DNA of 64,000 nt from Hirudinaria manillensis (taxonomy: Eukaryota; Annelida; Clitellata; Hirudinida; Hirudinidae), in assembly GCA_034509925.1 (NCBI GenBank), contig CM067531.1, positions 6,028,501 through 6,092,500 on the forward strand, written 5' to 3'. Below the pieces are notes generated by a model, which saw only the letters and a program-made list of their open reading frames with translations, ran no database searches and was not told the DNA's origin. Positions 38,084-50,000 of the stretch are shown here, in pieces (the first letter of the stretch is position 1; each line of letters starts with the position of its first letter). The position numbers were made by a program, and so were the translations under genes.

Positions 38084-39540
38084 TTTATTATAAAGGACTG
38101 ATTGTAAAAACTATTTCTTTCGCTTAACAGTTCGAAACGAACTTAGTGAGATTTGAAGCCATGTAAATGATACTTGAGTGGCTTTGAGCTGGAGGCGAAA
38201 CACCCGCAAAGCAGAACAATTTCTTAGCTTTCAAAAGGAGTAGTAAGCCATGAATAATGCTGAATACATTATAATTCCATTTGTATGTATTATAATTCAT
38301 ATTATATTTCGGAAAAGAAGGTAATTAATTTTTTTTTGACGAGATTATGAATATTGTATCAGTATAAAATGTTTTTATATAAGAATGAATTTGCCATTTT
38401 AAAATGTGTTGCCCCGCGTCGGGACAGGTTGAAACATTTATTTATTTTTTAAATCTGTCTAATTTGCGTCAATAAACACAGCAAAAAAACATAATGATCA
38501 ATTTTGCTTTACAGAAGGCACTTTTTCTTGCAACTTTAAATGACTTAATAGCAAGGTTCAATAATTTCTATTTTTTTTCTGTTCCTGTTATCATATCCAA
38601 TCATCTGTTATCACTTTATTTTATCATAGATTATTTTTGTATAGACTACATGGGTATTCAAATGCCGTCTCGCGGTGCAAGTCAGGACCTCCGAAGTGTG
38701 TGAAATGGAGCGCCAATTATCTTAAGATTGGAATATTTGGAGTATTGATGTAATTAGTTTAGTTCTGGATTAAGCTCATAGCATTTTCTTCTGACTTGAA
38801 GTTGATGGCAAGACGCGCATTTTTGTCAAAAAAGAGCTTAAAAGCAATTTGAAAGAAATTGTACACAGTGATTTATGATATGAATTGAATTATCTGAAGA
38901 TCATTTAGATATTATCATTTCTAATATTGGTTGAGTTTAGAGTATTTTCTTACACCTTGCTGGCGAAAATTTAACTGGCATTTTTCGCCCTGCTCGCATG
39001 TTGGTGGTCTTCATCGGGCGTGGCTCCGCCGATTTGTTTACCCGTCTTTACACCTCACTGGCCGATCCGGATTGTGTTTGCTGGGATATTGCTTGAATAT
39101 CGCACCATCGTTCATAACAGAAACTGACAAGACAAAAAATTTCCTCTTTCGCACTAAGCTAAATATACATTTACGTAAATGTAAGATTAATGTCTTTATT
39201 TTATATAAATAAGACATAAGTTTAATTTAAAAACTTGTATCTACTTAATTCATAAAAATTAATTCAATAACCTGGACTACATATCTTTGCCGAGCATAAA
39301 ATATAGACGGTTGACGAGCATGTTAATAGGGACAATTGTTTTCATTTCTGAGGGGTTTTTTTCCGTCGGACTTTCATTGTAATCAGTTATTAATCTAATT
39401 ATCTTATAATTTTCCCATTTTTAATTTTGAAATCATCCTAGAATTTATCAGAGCATCTACGTTCCTAATTGTTGAATAACTTAGCTGACAAAAAAGTTTG
39501 TTGGTAGCAGTTATTTTGACTGGTAATACTTTTGCTTTAG
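38084..39540. other. Intergenic, nothing recognised
   Basis: AT-rich spacer between a minus-strand and a plus-strand gene, so it holds two 5' flanks. The longest frame (38931-39212) has no motif and no splice partner. Confidence 0.5.
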
Positions 39541-40300
39541 ATGTCTTCAATGCCGCATGCTGGACATTCTCATTCATCTCCATTTCCCCAAATGGTGGCA
39601 TTAAACACCAGTGGTGGTACAGTGCCAGAAAATTCTCCTAACAAAATGACACCAATTGCGATGTGCAAACATGGTCAAGAATTAGTTCAGGATGTCACCC
39701 AGAAGATGTTTGATATCTTGAGCATATTGAAGAGCATGCCAGTATATTGTTCACTTTCTATTAATGAAAATAATTTTATTGCAAATGTCATGTTTCTGTG
39801 TTTCTAGTTTCCTCCTGTTGTGGAGAGAGGACAGGGACCAGACAAAAAGGCTCGACTGGAAGATTTGCTCCATAGGTCAGAGGCAACTTTTCAGAAGCTT
39901 CGTTTCTTGTATGACTCCACAAGCACCATCGCTAGGCATGTGGAACACAACTTCTTAGAGGTTCATTTCTTCAACCAACTTTAAATAGCAAAGTTAGTCT
40001 CATTAATAGATGGCTTAGTTTCTATACATTTTCTGTGAATGTTGGCAGAGTATTTTGGTGCCTGAGGAACTTAGTATGGATGATCTGCAATCAGAGCAGA
40101 TGAGGTCAGATGAGGAAAGGAAATTAACTGAGGTTTGTGTGTTTTGTCCAAATTGGTAATTAATGTTTGAAAGCATTTTAAAGTTTTCCATCTTTTAGCA
40201 AATCCGATTGAAGAATCAAATCATTAAGGAAACAATTGAAGTCATGCGCAAAGCGATATCAAAAACCGATAGCATGCTATCTTGCAGAAAAATGCTCTAG
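39541..40300 (+). CDS. MED30: Mediator complex subunit 30
   Basis: Metazoan Mediator head subunit linking activators to RNA polymerase II. Exons 39541-39741, 39808-39960, 40049-40132 and 40199-40300 are all in phase 0 and encode 178-179 residues, the usual MED30 length. After a flexible His/Ser/Pro N-terminus come the characteristic CKHGQELVQDVTQKMFDIL helix (residues 44-62), FQKLRFLYDSTSTI near 95, and a C-terminal coiled coil with LKNQIIKETIEVMRKAI. The order and spacing match human MED30 (IGQETVQDI, FRKLRLVYD, LKQKNQQLKQIMDQLR). Introns are 50-90 nt. A polyadenylation hexamer lies 16 nt after the stop. Confidence 0.92.
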
Positions 40301-40315
40301 TTATGTAGCTAGACA

Positions 40316-40321
40316 AATAAA
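40316..40321 (+). terminator. MED30 polyadenylation signal
   Basis: AATAAA hexamer 16 nt past the MED30 stop codon; a very short 3' UTR is implied. Confidence 0.7.
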
Positions 40322-40499
40322 ATTTGTTGTTTCATTTATTTTATGGAAATAATTTCTTACAAGAAAATTGTGGACTGAATCTATCATTTGGACCGATTAT
40401 GCAGCATAGTTTATGTTTTGCTAAGAGTTCATAAGTATTAAATTTTGAAAGGCATTTTGCTTTTTTAGATAATTGGAACATTTCAGGTATTTTAAAAAA

Positions 40500-40948
40500 T
40501 TATTTTCTGTTTACATTTCTTTTTGGCACATTTGGAGGATGTGAAGAAATCAACTTTGGTAATGCATCAAACAGAGAAACTAAAAAATAGATTAAGGGTG
40601 AGGAGGGTCTATTTGCAAGACTAAACATTATCATCCAATCCCCAAAATCAAGCAAAATGTTTTCAGGGAGCACCTTATTAAACATGTTTGGAATGATTGT
40701 GAAGTTCCAGCAGTCTCTGTCTCTCTTTGCTTACTTTTCTCATCGAAGAGATTCTTGAGAAATGCAAGAGACATTTCAAATGTTGTACTTTGGTATTCTA
40801 ACTCAAATAGGCGACTGATTAAATTTGTCCTTATGCTGAAGGGCATAAGCCAAGAGTTCCTGTAGCCCTCAATATTATTTTGTGTAAAGTGACCTTTCTT
40901 GAAATCCTTTATAAAGTCCCAATATTTCTGGCTAACTAATTGGTGCAT
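40500..40948 (-). pseudogene. Unrecognised frameshifted coding remnant
   Basis: Two overlapping minus-strand frames, 40631-40948 and 40500-40685, read as one protein-like stretch with a one-base shift near 40700. The first contains WDFIKDFKKGHF and RTNLISRLFELEY; the second contains LPENILLDFGDW. Composition and hydrophobic spacing look protein-like and helical. There is no start, and no intron signal explains the shift, so a retrocopy or a decayed exon is likeliest. No family recognised. Confidence 0.35.
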
Positions 40949-41722
40949 TTGTTATTCATAGTCCATTGAGTGTTTTTTAAAGTTGTCCTTATGGTTGCAT
41001 TTCATTTTTCAAGATTTAAAATTCATACTTTTGTGTGATTCCCATGAGGCTCTGAGGGTTACACTCCTGTCCCAGATCAGTGCCGCAACAAGGATATTTG
41101 GGATATTTGTTGAGCAGGGGAAAACGCCCAAATTTGTGCCACTGACCTAGACCAGTATATCTGTTAGCATTCAGCAACATCTTACAATTGCAAATATCAG
41201 TGCACAGTTCTTCCAGTCAACAACTATACAGCAGACGTTGGCCAAACAGCGCAATTCGTGTTGTGTTACTTAAAATAAATGTGCATTTAAGTTTTCATTA
41301 ATGAATGAAATTTGTAATTCAACAAGTTATCTAGGATACTCTGAGCCCCTTTGATGACTCAGCTAAACCGCTGCCCTAGACCTGCAGCATTTCCAAGACG
41401 GAGTTGACGGGCGGTCGATTCAGCCTTAGGGTCACGTGGACCGATGCAGTCCGTCACCGTATCATTAAATATTATGAGCAAATTTCGACATTCCAGAGAT
41501 GCAATAAATCCAACCCTAACCCTAACCTTTAATTTTAAACAATCTAAGATTAAGGAAGTCAAGTGAAAAATTTGATTTGGAATTAAACTATATTTTTGAG
41601 ATATCTATTACACTGAGAAGAACCTTATTAAAAGGCTTTGCACAGGTACACAATCCTAGTTTTTTGTTAGTTGTGGATACGCTGCAGCTGATCACCCAAG
41701 ATCACCCGTCTAAGGTTAAAGT
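40949..41722. other. Intergenic, holds a dispersed repeat
   Basis: Around 41235-41320 the phrase AGCAGACGTTGGCCAAA is the reverse complement of one at 35474-35496, with looser similarity on one side. Two CCCTAA units at about 41515 are too few to call telomeric. No gene was recognised. Confidence 0.5.
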
Positions 41723-41925
41723 ACGACGGTGAAGTTGGCAAACTTTCGGCAAACTTTTTGAACGCCAATATCTCCGGAACGGAAAGAGCTAGAACCAAAA
41801 TTCTTTTTTTAACTGATAGATAATGTTCACGGAAATTATGTGGACATAATAAAAAAATTTTATCTTTAACGGGAAATTTAGTACAAGTGGCCGATGCTCA
41901 AAGCCGATTTCCAGGAAAACGGAGC

Positions 41926-43735
41926 TTTGTGCGAAAAATCGACAAACGAATTCAGAATCTGCATTGAATTATCTTTCTAAAAAAATACGTTTCGACATTT
42001 CGCCATCGGTCAGAGTACCTCAAAATTAATTCTGAAAGCTCCCTAAAATTTGTTTACATTGCGAACCGAAGACAACGAATGCGCTAAATTTAACAAATAT
42101 TTCCAATTTTAACAAAAGATATATAGCAGAAATAGTTCATATCACTACAATATGACATAATTTGGTTAGAAAAATTTTTTAAATTATCGTTAAGCATCTT
42201 TTGCTTGAGCAGGCTGATGTCGTGCATGTCACCAAAGTCACAAAATGAGGCAGCGCAATCAAATCCGACTTTGTGCGAAAAATTCATCAATACATTTTAA
42301 AAGAACGCAGAAAGACCGTTCAGAAAATATACGATACAATTATGTGGCATCGGTTTAAGACGCTCTATGACCTTATTATAAACGTTTCCCAGCCCACATG
42401 AGGTCATTCCATCGTTAGGCAAGCTGTCCTCTTCTCACTATGATTTGTGCCAAAAATCTTTTTATGCATTCTTATAGCACGTTAAAATATCTTCCAGAAA
42501 ATGTAAAATACAATGCTGGCGCTCCGGTATAAGGCGCTCTATAACCTTATTATAAATGCACCATAAATTCTAAGATCTTTTCTTTTCATCGTTTGGCGCT
42601 CTTCTCACTCGTCACACTGGTTTGTGCGAAAAATTGACTCTACTATTTCGATAGCATTTTCAAAGACCTTTCAAAAAATCTACAACACAACTATAGCGGA
42701 CCGGTACAAGGCGCTCTACAATTTTTTTTAATACTGCTCCTTAACTGCTCACACCTTTTCTTTCCATCGTTTGACGCGCTTTCCTCACGTCATTCTGATT
42801 TGTGCCAAAATTCTATTTACACATTTCAATAGCTACTTCAATGGGCTTTCAGAAAATCTACAAACAAGTAACAGCACCCCTGTGTAACACTTTCTGTAAC
42901 CTTATTATACGAGCCTCTCACATCTCTCTATCTTCGCTTTCAATCGTTCGTCGTGTTGTTCTCTCGCTACTCTGTTTTGTGCGAAAATTTGAGTCTAATA
43001 TTTCAATAGAGCTTTCAAAGACCTTTCAAAAAATCTATAACACAACTCTAGCGGACCGGTACAAGGCGCTCTACAATTTTTTTAAATATTGCTCCTTAAC
43101 TGCTCACACCTTTTCTTTCCATCGTTTGACGCGCTTTCCTCACGTCACTCTGATTTGTGCCAAAATTCTATTTACACATTTCAATAGCTACTTCAATGGG
43201 CTTTCAGAAAATCTACAAACAAGTAACAGCACCCCTGTGTAACACTTTCTGTAACCTTATTATACGAGCCTCCCACATCTCTATCTTCGCTTTCAATCGT
43301 TCGTCGTGTTGTTCTCTCGCTACTCTGTTTTGTGCGAAAATTTGAGTCTAATATTTCAATAGAGCTTTCAAAGACCTTTCAAAAAATCTACAACACAACT
43401 ATAGCGGACCGGTACAAGGCGCTCTGTAATCGTTTTAAAACTGTCTCCAACTGCTCAAATCTTCTCTTTCCATCGATTTGCGCGCTTTCCTCACTTCCTA
43501 TAATTTGTGCTAACATTCTATTTACACATTTCAATAGTTGCTTTAATGGGCTTTCAGCAAATCTACTAAAAAATTACAGCACCTCTGTGTAAGATTGTCT
43601 ATAACATTATTATACGAGCCTCTCAGAACTCTTCGCTTTCAATCTTTCGTCGCTCTGTTCTCTCGCTACTCGGTTTTGTACGACAATTTGATTCTAATAT
43701 TTCAATAGAGTTTTCAAAGACCTTTCAGACCTATA
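41926..43735 (+). repeat. About 177-bp tandem monomers in a dimeric pattern
   Basis: The anchor TTTGTGC recurs at 42270, 42444, 42621, 42799, 42976, 43154, 43329 and 43504, with a variant at 43675; steps are 171-178 bp. Alternate monomers share GCGAAAAATT and GCCAAAATTCT variants, and 42799-43150 and 43154-43500 are nearly identical, so the true period is a 355-bp dimer. Each monomer includes TTTCAAAGACCTTTC and GTACAAGGCGCTCT. Confidence 0.9.
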
Positions 43736-44439
43736 TTATGGTATATATAAGGTATTGTATAGGCAATTCGCCTACATAAAGCTTTCACATATAAAAGCTT
43801 GCCTAAATTCTACTGCCAAATGTCGAAAGGTTTAAAACTACCACCGATCTCCACACTTTATCTATCTAATTTGTCTGAGAAAAAGAAATGCTTTGTTATA
43901 GAGGACATATCTTTTGTTCGTTGTCATTAATTGGGTATCATTTATATGATTCGGATAAGTAAAGATTAATAGATGAATTAAGAATTTTGCCATCAAAAAT
44001 ACTAACATTAAAATAATTTTCATGCTTTGCTTGGTAAAATCCAGACTTAAGCAATTGCTTTGTTTTACTTAGCTGATAATTGACGTTTAAATGTTCAGAT
44101 ATATGAAACTTGCATAAAGCTAGCCGGGCGAAAATTACCATTGTTAAAAAGCCTAGATATTACGCAGCCGGGCAATAATCGAAGCAACAACTCAAAATCT
44201 AAAACTCAACTATATTTAACAATTTACGTCTCATTCGATTCACAATAACCTAAACTTTAACAAAAATTAACTGTCACTCATATTAAACTTTAATCAATAC
44301 CTCAAATACCACGAACATTAAGAGTTTACATCTTTAAACCCTTTGAAATGCATTAATAACGGAGTTATCAAACAAACTTTAAATTACAGCAACAATAACT
44401 TTGAAATTCATTTATGTCATAGATTTCGGCCTAACTAAG

Positions 44440-44715
44440 CTTTTGATACATTCCCAGTAAATGTAGCAGGCATTAAGTAAGAGTTTTTGAAGAAAAATAA
44501 TATCGAGTTATTTGAATTTCAATGAAGGGACGCGATCCATTTTAAGTCTCAAATTAATATATTGAGACGGTTTTCTGGGCCCATTTTTAGATATGTTGTG
44601 TATTAATCATATATCTCTCCAATACCAAACTTTCGGCTCCCAATTTGTTGTGGTTTTAGAGTAAATTGGAAATAACAAATCATCGCAACTTTTGAGAATC
44701 GAGTTCGGCGATCAA
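44440..44715 (+). repeat. Direct repeat copy 1 in the centre of the foldback element
   Basis: Matches 45285-45548 with roughly four-fifths identity by eye. The shared end is AGAATCGAGTTCGGCGATCA, and the shared middle includes GACGGTTTTCTG and TAGAGTAAATTGGAAATAAC. Confidence 0.8.
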
Positions 44716-45284
44716 GTCCATTGACTTGGATTTGCGCCCTATAGGCTCTTTTTCTCAATTACGAAAATTATAAAAAAATTAAATTCAAAATAATTTTGGC
44801 AATAGGTTAATAATAAGAAATATGAATGACAAAGCCGAAGTTGGGACTTCTAAAGTGAATAGTTTTTCTTATAATCTCGTAAATATAAAATGGACGCGAA
44901 ACTCTAAAAATTCAAAAACCTAAAGTTTGATAAAATGTATGATAAACTATCTTCAAAAAGTTCATTTTGCTATCAATAGCAAACTTTTGTGGTAAAAATG
45001 AGCAATTTTGCAAACGTTCTTTATAGACAACCCCTGACATGTTTTGAAAACAATTCGTCGGGGACCGGCCTGATAAATTTAAAATATGAAGTTTATTCAA
45101 AACTAATATTATATATCTCAAAATAAAGATTTAATTGTCAGTAATGTTTTTCTAAAATTAATTTTACTTGAAATTTCTTATTAACGAAATTAGGAAACAT
45201 AAACCTTTATTTTCATTCTCATAATTTTGAAATGTAGGTATGTCATTCATCTTAGTACAAATAAGCTTTTGAAATACTTTTCAA

Positions 45285-45548
45285 AGTACTTAACAAACAT
45301 TAAATTGGAGTTTTTGGCCGAAAAGACTAAAATAATAGCGAGTTTTCTGAATTAAATTAAGCGACGCGATTCGTTTTAAGTCTCGGATTAATGTATTAAG
45401 ACGGTTTTCTGACCCCATTTTCAGACATGTTGTGTTTTAATAATGTATCTCTTCATTACCAAATTTTCGGCTCCAAATATGCTGTGGTTTTAGAGTAAAT
45501 TGGAAATAACAGATCATCGCAACTTTTGAGAATCGAGTTCGGCGATCA
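45285..45548 (+). repeat. Direct repeat copy 2, abutting the right arm
   Basis: Second copy of the block at 44440-44715. It ends exactly where the right inverted arm begins, which suggests the arm boundary was formed inside this repeat. Confidence 0.8.
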
Positions 45549-47045
45549 TGTCGAGATTACAGAGCGCCTTGTACCGGTCCGCTACAGTTGTGTTGTAGAT
45601 TTTTTGAAAGGTCTTTGAAAATGCTATTGAAATATTAGACTCAAATTTTCGCACAAAACAGAGTAGCGAGAGAACAACACGACGAACGATTGAAAGCGAA
45701 GATAGAGAGATGTGAGAGGCTCGTATAATAAGGTTACAGAAAGTGTTACACAGGGGTGCTGTTACTTGTTTGTAGATTTTCTGAAAGCCCATTGAAGTAG
45801 CTATTGAAATGTGTAAATAGAATTTTGGCACAAATCAGAATGACGTGAGGAAAGCGCGTCAAACGATGGAAAGAAAAGGTGTGAGCAGTTAAGGAGCAGT
45901 ATTAAAAAAAATTGTAGAGCGCCTTGTACCGGTCCGCTATAGTTGTGTTGTAGATTTTTTGAAAGGTCTTTGAAAATGCTATCGAAATAGTAGAGTCAAT
46001 TTTTCGCACAAACCAGTGTGACGAGTGAGAAGAGCGCCAAACGATGAAAAGAAAAGATCTTAGAATTTATGGTGCATTTATAATAAGGTTATAGAGCGCC
46101 TTATACCGGAGCGCCAGCATTGTATTTTACATTTTCTGGAAGATATTTTAACGTGCTATAAGAATGCATAAAAAGATTTTTGGCACAAATCATAGTGAGA
46201 AGAGGACAGCTTGCCTAACGATGGAATGACCTCATGTGGGTTGCTGGGAAACGTTTATAATAAGGTCATAGAGCGTCTTAAACCGATGCCACATAATTGT
46301 ATCGTATATTTTCTGAAAGGTCTTTCTGCGTTCTTTTAAAATGTATTGATGAATTTTTCGCACAAAGTCGGATTTGATTGCGCTGCCTCATTTTGTGACT
46401 TTGGTGACATGCACGACATCAGCCTGCTCAAGCAAAAGATGCTTAACGATAATTTAAAAAATTTTTCTAACCAAATTATGTCATATTGTAGTGATATGAA
46501 CTATTTCTGCTATATATCTTTTGTTAAAATTGGAAATATTTGTTAAATTTAGCGCATTCGTTGTCTTCGGTTCGCAATGTAAACAAATTTTAGGGAGCTT
46601 TCAGAATTAATTTTGAGGTACTCTGACCGATGGCGAAATGTCGAAACGTATTTTTTTAGAAAGATAATTCAATGCAGATTCTGAATTCGTTTGTCGATTT
46701 TTCGCACAAAGCTCCGTTTTCCTGGAAATCGGCTTTGAGCATCGGCCACTTGTACTAAATTTCCCGTTAAAGATAAAATTTTTTTATTATGTCCACATAA
46801 TTTCCGTGAACATTATCTATCAGTTAAAAAAAGAATTTTGGTTCTAGCTCTTTCCGTTCCGGAGATATTGGCGTTCAAAAAGTTTGCCGAAAGTTTGCCA
46901 ACTTCACCGTCGTGATCAATTACTTTAAAGAAACGTACGTTGCAAACAAAATTTCGGAACACAGCAATTGAATCATGCTTTAAGGAATTAAAGAGCTTTT
47001 TTGGGCGTTTGACATCACTGGATATACATTTGAGCCAAACTAAAA

Positions 47046-50000
47046 ATGGGTCCAAATTTGAAGTCACATGCACCTCACAGTGTTTACGAATATATTGCAA
47101 ACGGTAGCATTTGGATTATTTCTGTGATAAAAATTATATATGCATTGTGGAAAACATCACAAGGTATGTTTATATTTTTTCAATATCACCTTTTTATAAA
47201 TTGGAAATGTATTTCAGCTTTAGAATTGGGAGGGATTACAAACAATTTCCATAATGGATGGGCTATCATTGGTAGACAGGTGCAAAATATTTGGTAATAT
47301 ATTTCTGAATGCACTTTTCTAATTCTGATGACAATTGGCCTTGCAGCGGGATCAATCTGATTTTGAGTGGATATCTTGGAAGGAAATTATATTTGGTAGC
47401 TTGTGGTTATGGTTTATCCTTCATATAGTTGGAGTACAAATCTTGAGGAGACTACAGTTGCTTGAGGTGATACAACTAAATGTTCTACAAATCCAAGGGT
47501 ATAAGTCAACCATAGGATGAAACGATAGATCTTTATAAACATATCAACTATATATTCCATTTAGTTATTTATTTATCTGCCTCAATTATTTTATTTGTCT
47601 CAATTATTGGTCCAGATGAGGAAATATGTTTTCATCAGTTTTACAATATTATTTTTGGTTACTACCATGGGACCAGCACTCACCTTTTTCTACTTGAGTC
47701 AAATCATTTTCATAGTTTTTGTTGGGTATTTCACAAAATCCAACTGGGCAGTTTGGGGAACTTCATTGACTTTTCTACTACTTCTTGTTGCACCAGAATT
47801 TAAAATTACTTTGGTATGATTTAAAAAAAATTAAATTGATGCCTTTTCTTAAAGGTTAAAAAAGTTAATTTCATACATTTTAGACAGCCTTTGGATTGTT
47901 TTTTGCCCATGGTGATGCTAACTTTTATTCTCAAGAGTATTTTTTGACAATGGGCCTTTTGAGGTACACAGGAAGTGCCCTTTTTGTTGCTAGCAATGGA
48001 GATAGGTTTCATAATAGTCACATTGGCCATAAAAAAAGCCTTGGAGGGCAATTGGGTGGCAATTTAAAAGAAAAAAAACCTATTATCTGGAAATGTTCAG
48101 ACATTCTTTGCTACAATCTCTATTTTCCATTATTTATATTTGGTCCATTTATAGCATTTGAGGAATTTTACATTCAGGCAAGTTTTTTTATTGAATAAGC
48201 TTGACTCTACACTAAACATATCTTTTCACAGTTTACCAAGGTACATATAATATATTCAGGAGATGTCATTAAAAAAATCCAAAGGGGCTTAATAAAATCC
48301 TGCTTTTGGTTCTTGGTGATGGAGACGAGCTCCCACTTTCTATATTATTCTGCTGTGATAAACAATCCACATGTGCTCAACTCAATTTCTCTATGGTCGC
48401 TGGCAGGTGTTGGTTATATGACAGGGCAGATGTTTATGGTCAAGTATTTCATCCTGTGGAATAGTATTTCAGTGGTTACTTTGCTTGACCATGTCTCCAT
48501 CCCTGCACCTCCATGCTGCATTTCACGAGTTTACCTTTATTCGGACATGTGGAAGTAAGATTTCATTGCCATTAATTGTTGTGATTCACTTGTTATACTA
48601 CCATTTGCAGAGCTTCATAGACACTTTTCAGTTATATAGTGCTCCTCCCCAAGGGCTCTCATAGAAGCTGCGAACATAGTGCATTACAACTGCTGCCGTT
48701 ATCGTTATATACATTCCACCCAGTTATCACTATCATCTATATTCTCACTATCATTATCATCTACATTCTCACTATCACTATCATCTACATTCTCACTATT
48801 ATTAGATAGGAAATAGCCATTTTCTATGATAACTCATGTTATGTATTATTAAATATAATTTAATATATTATGTAAATAGTGTTTATAAATGTATTTGTAA
48901 AGTTTTGGGTTTAATATTTCACATTGATTAAGAATTATCAAAAACAAGTTTTTGGGGCATCGAAAAGTGATAACATCAGCAACTTATTTTTTTTGTACAA
49001 AAAGTGATTCAATATGAAATTATATTTCCATGTTTCTTTATTATTTCAAAACATCTGTTATTCTTGTCTAGAATTACTTTTCTTACAAAGTTCAAATTTA
49101 TTTCATTCCAGGTGGCCCTGGTAGCATCTTTCAGCTATAATTTTGAATGAAATTGTCTTCCATTTTTATATACCACTTATAACTTACCCCAAGCATTTTA
49201 ATTGGATTAAGGTCAGGGGAATGAGCTGGCCAACCCAAAATTTGTTTTTCTCCTGAAAGAAATTTCTTGCAAGTTTCATGGATAGGAATGTTGCCTTGCT
49301 GGAATACAAAATTCAGCTCATATTTCCTCTTGGTGAAGGGCAAGAGATTATTAGTCAACACTTGAAAATAGACCGCTGAGTTTTGTCTTACTTGGAGAAA
49401 GGCCAAGTCCCCATCATGCAAAGTTCTTTCCCAAATCATGACTGTTTCAGCTCCACAATTTCTGCTAAAAATGATTCTTTCTCTTTTCTCAGTCATGCCA
49501 ATAACACTGATAACCATCAGTTCCATCTAGATGGAATTTTTTAATCAGAAAATATTGTGTTGGTACTCCCTTCTCTGTTTGACAACATTGCTTTTTCCCA
49601 CTGAACTCTGGGCAACTTTTTAGGTGTTCTTGCAGAGCTTTTAATCTTTTTTATAATTTAAAATACTGCTGCTATTTAAGTAATTTAGTACTGTGCTTTT
49701 AAATTTAACTCTGTTCTTAGCTGATTTGCAGAAAATGATGATGCTTTCTTCATTAGCAGTTGCTTTTGGTTAGCAAACAGCTTTTTCCTTCTTGGAGATT
49801 TCTTGCTTCCACAAGTTTCAAGAGCATTCAAATAATTAGAAATAACAAGAGATTATTAGCCAACACTTGGATATAGCCTGCTGAGTTTTGTCTTACTTGG
49901 AGAAAGTCCAAGTCTGCATCATGCAAAGTTCCTTCCCAAATCATGACTGTTTCAAGTGCATTCAAATAATTAGAAATAACATGTACAGATCTATTGAATT

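Larger units (their letters stand above)
41723..46913. mobile_element. Foldback-like element with 1.35-kb inverted arms
   Basis: The left arm (41723 to about 43070) and right arm (about 45561-46913) are reverse complements with only scattered differences, such as CCCAGCCCACATG versus CCCAGCAACCCACATG. The arms consist largely of about 177-bp tandem monomers. The left array carries extra monomers and runs on to about 43730. The 1.8-2.5-kb centre has no transposase frame but holds a diverged direct duplication. The architecture matches long-TIR foldback/Galileo-like transposons. No clear target duplication was found: the left flank reads TTAAAGTA and the right TGATCAAT. It ends 132 bp before the HHAT start codon. 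Confidence 0.8.

Noticed and set aside
38931..39212. 93-codon frame upstream of MED30
   Set aside because: No motif, no splice partner, and composition like its surroundings.
41513..41530. Two CCCTAA telomere-like units
   Set aside because: Two units are expected by chance and there is no flanking degenerate array.
42802..43592. Repeated frames beginning MPKFYLHIS, MRKFESNIS and MMNFSHKVG on both strands
   Set aside because: They recur only because the 177-bp monomers and inverted arms repeat. Frames are not conserved across monomers and show no protein family.
41926..43735. Regular repeats considered as a CRISPR array
   Set aside because: Repeats of about 177 bp without unique spacers in a eukaryotic genome are tandem satellite, not CRISPR.
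46813..47100. 95-codon minus-strand frame
   Set aside because: It straddles the outer boundary of the foldback element and the HHAT first exon. It has no motif and is not preserved in the left arm's flank.
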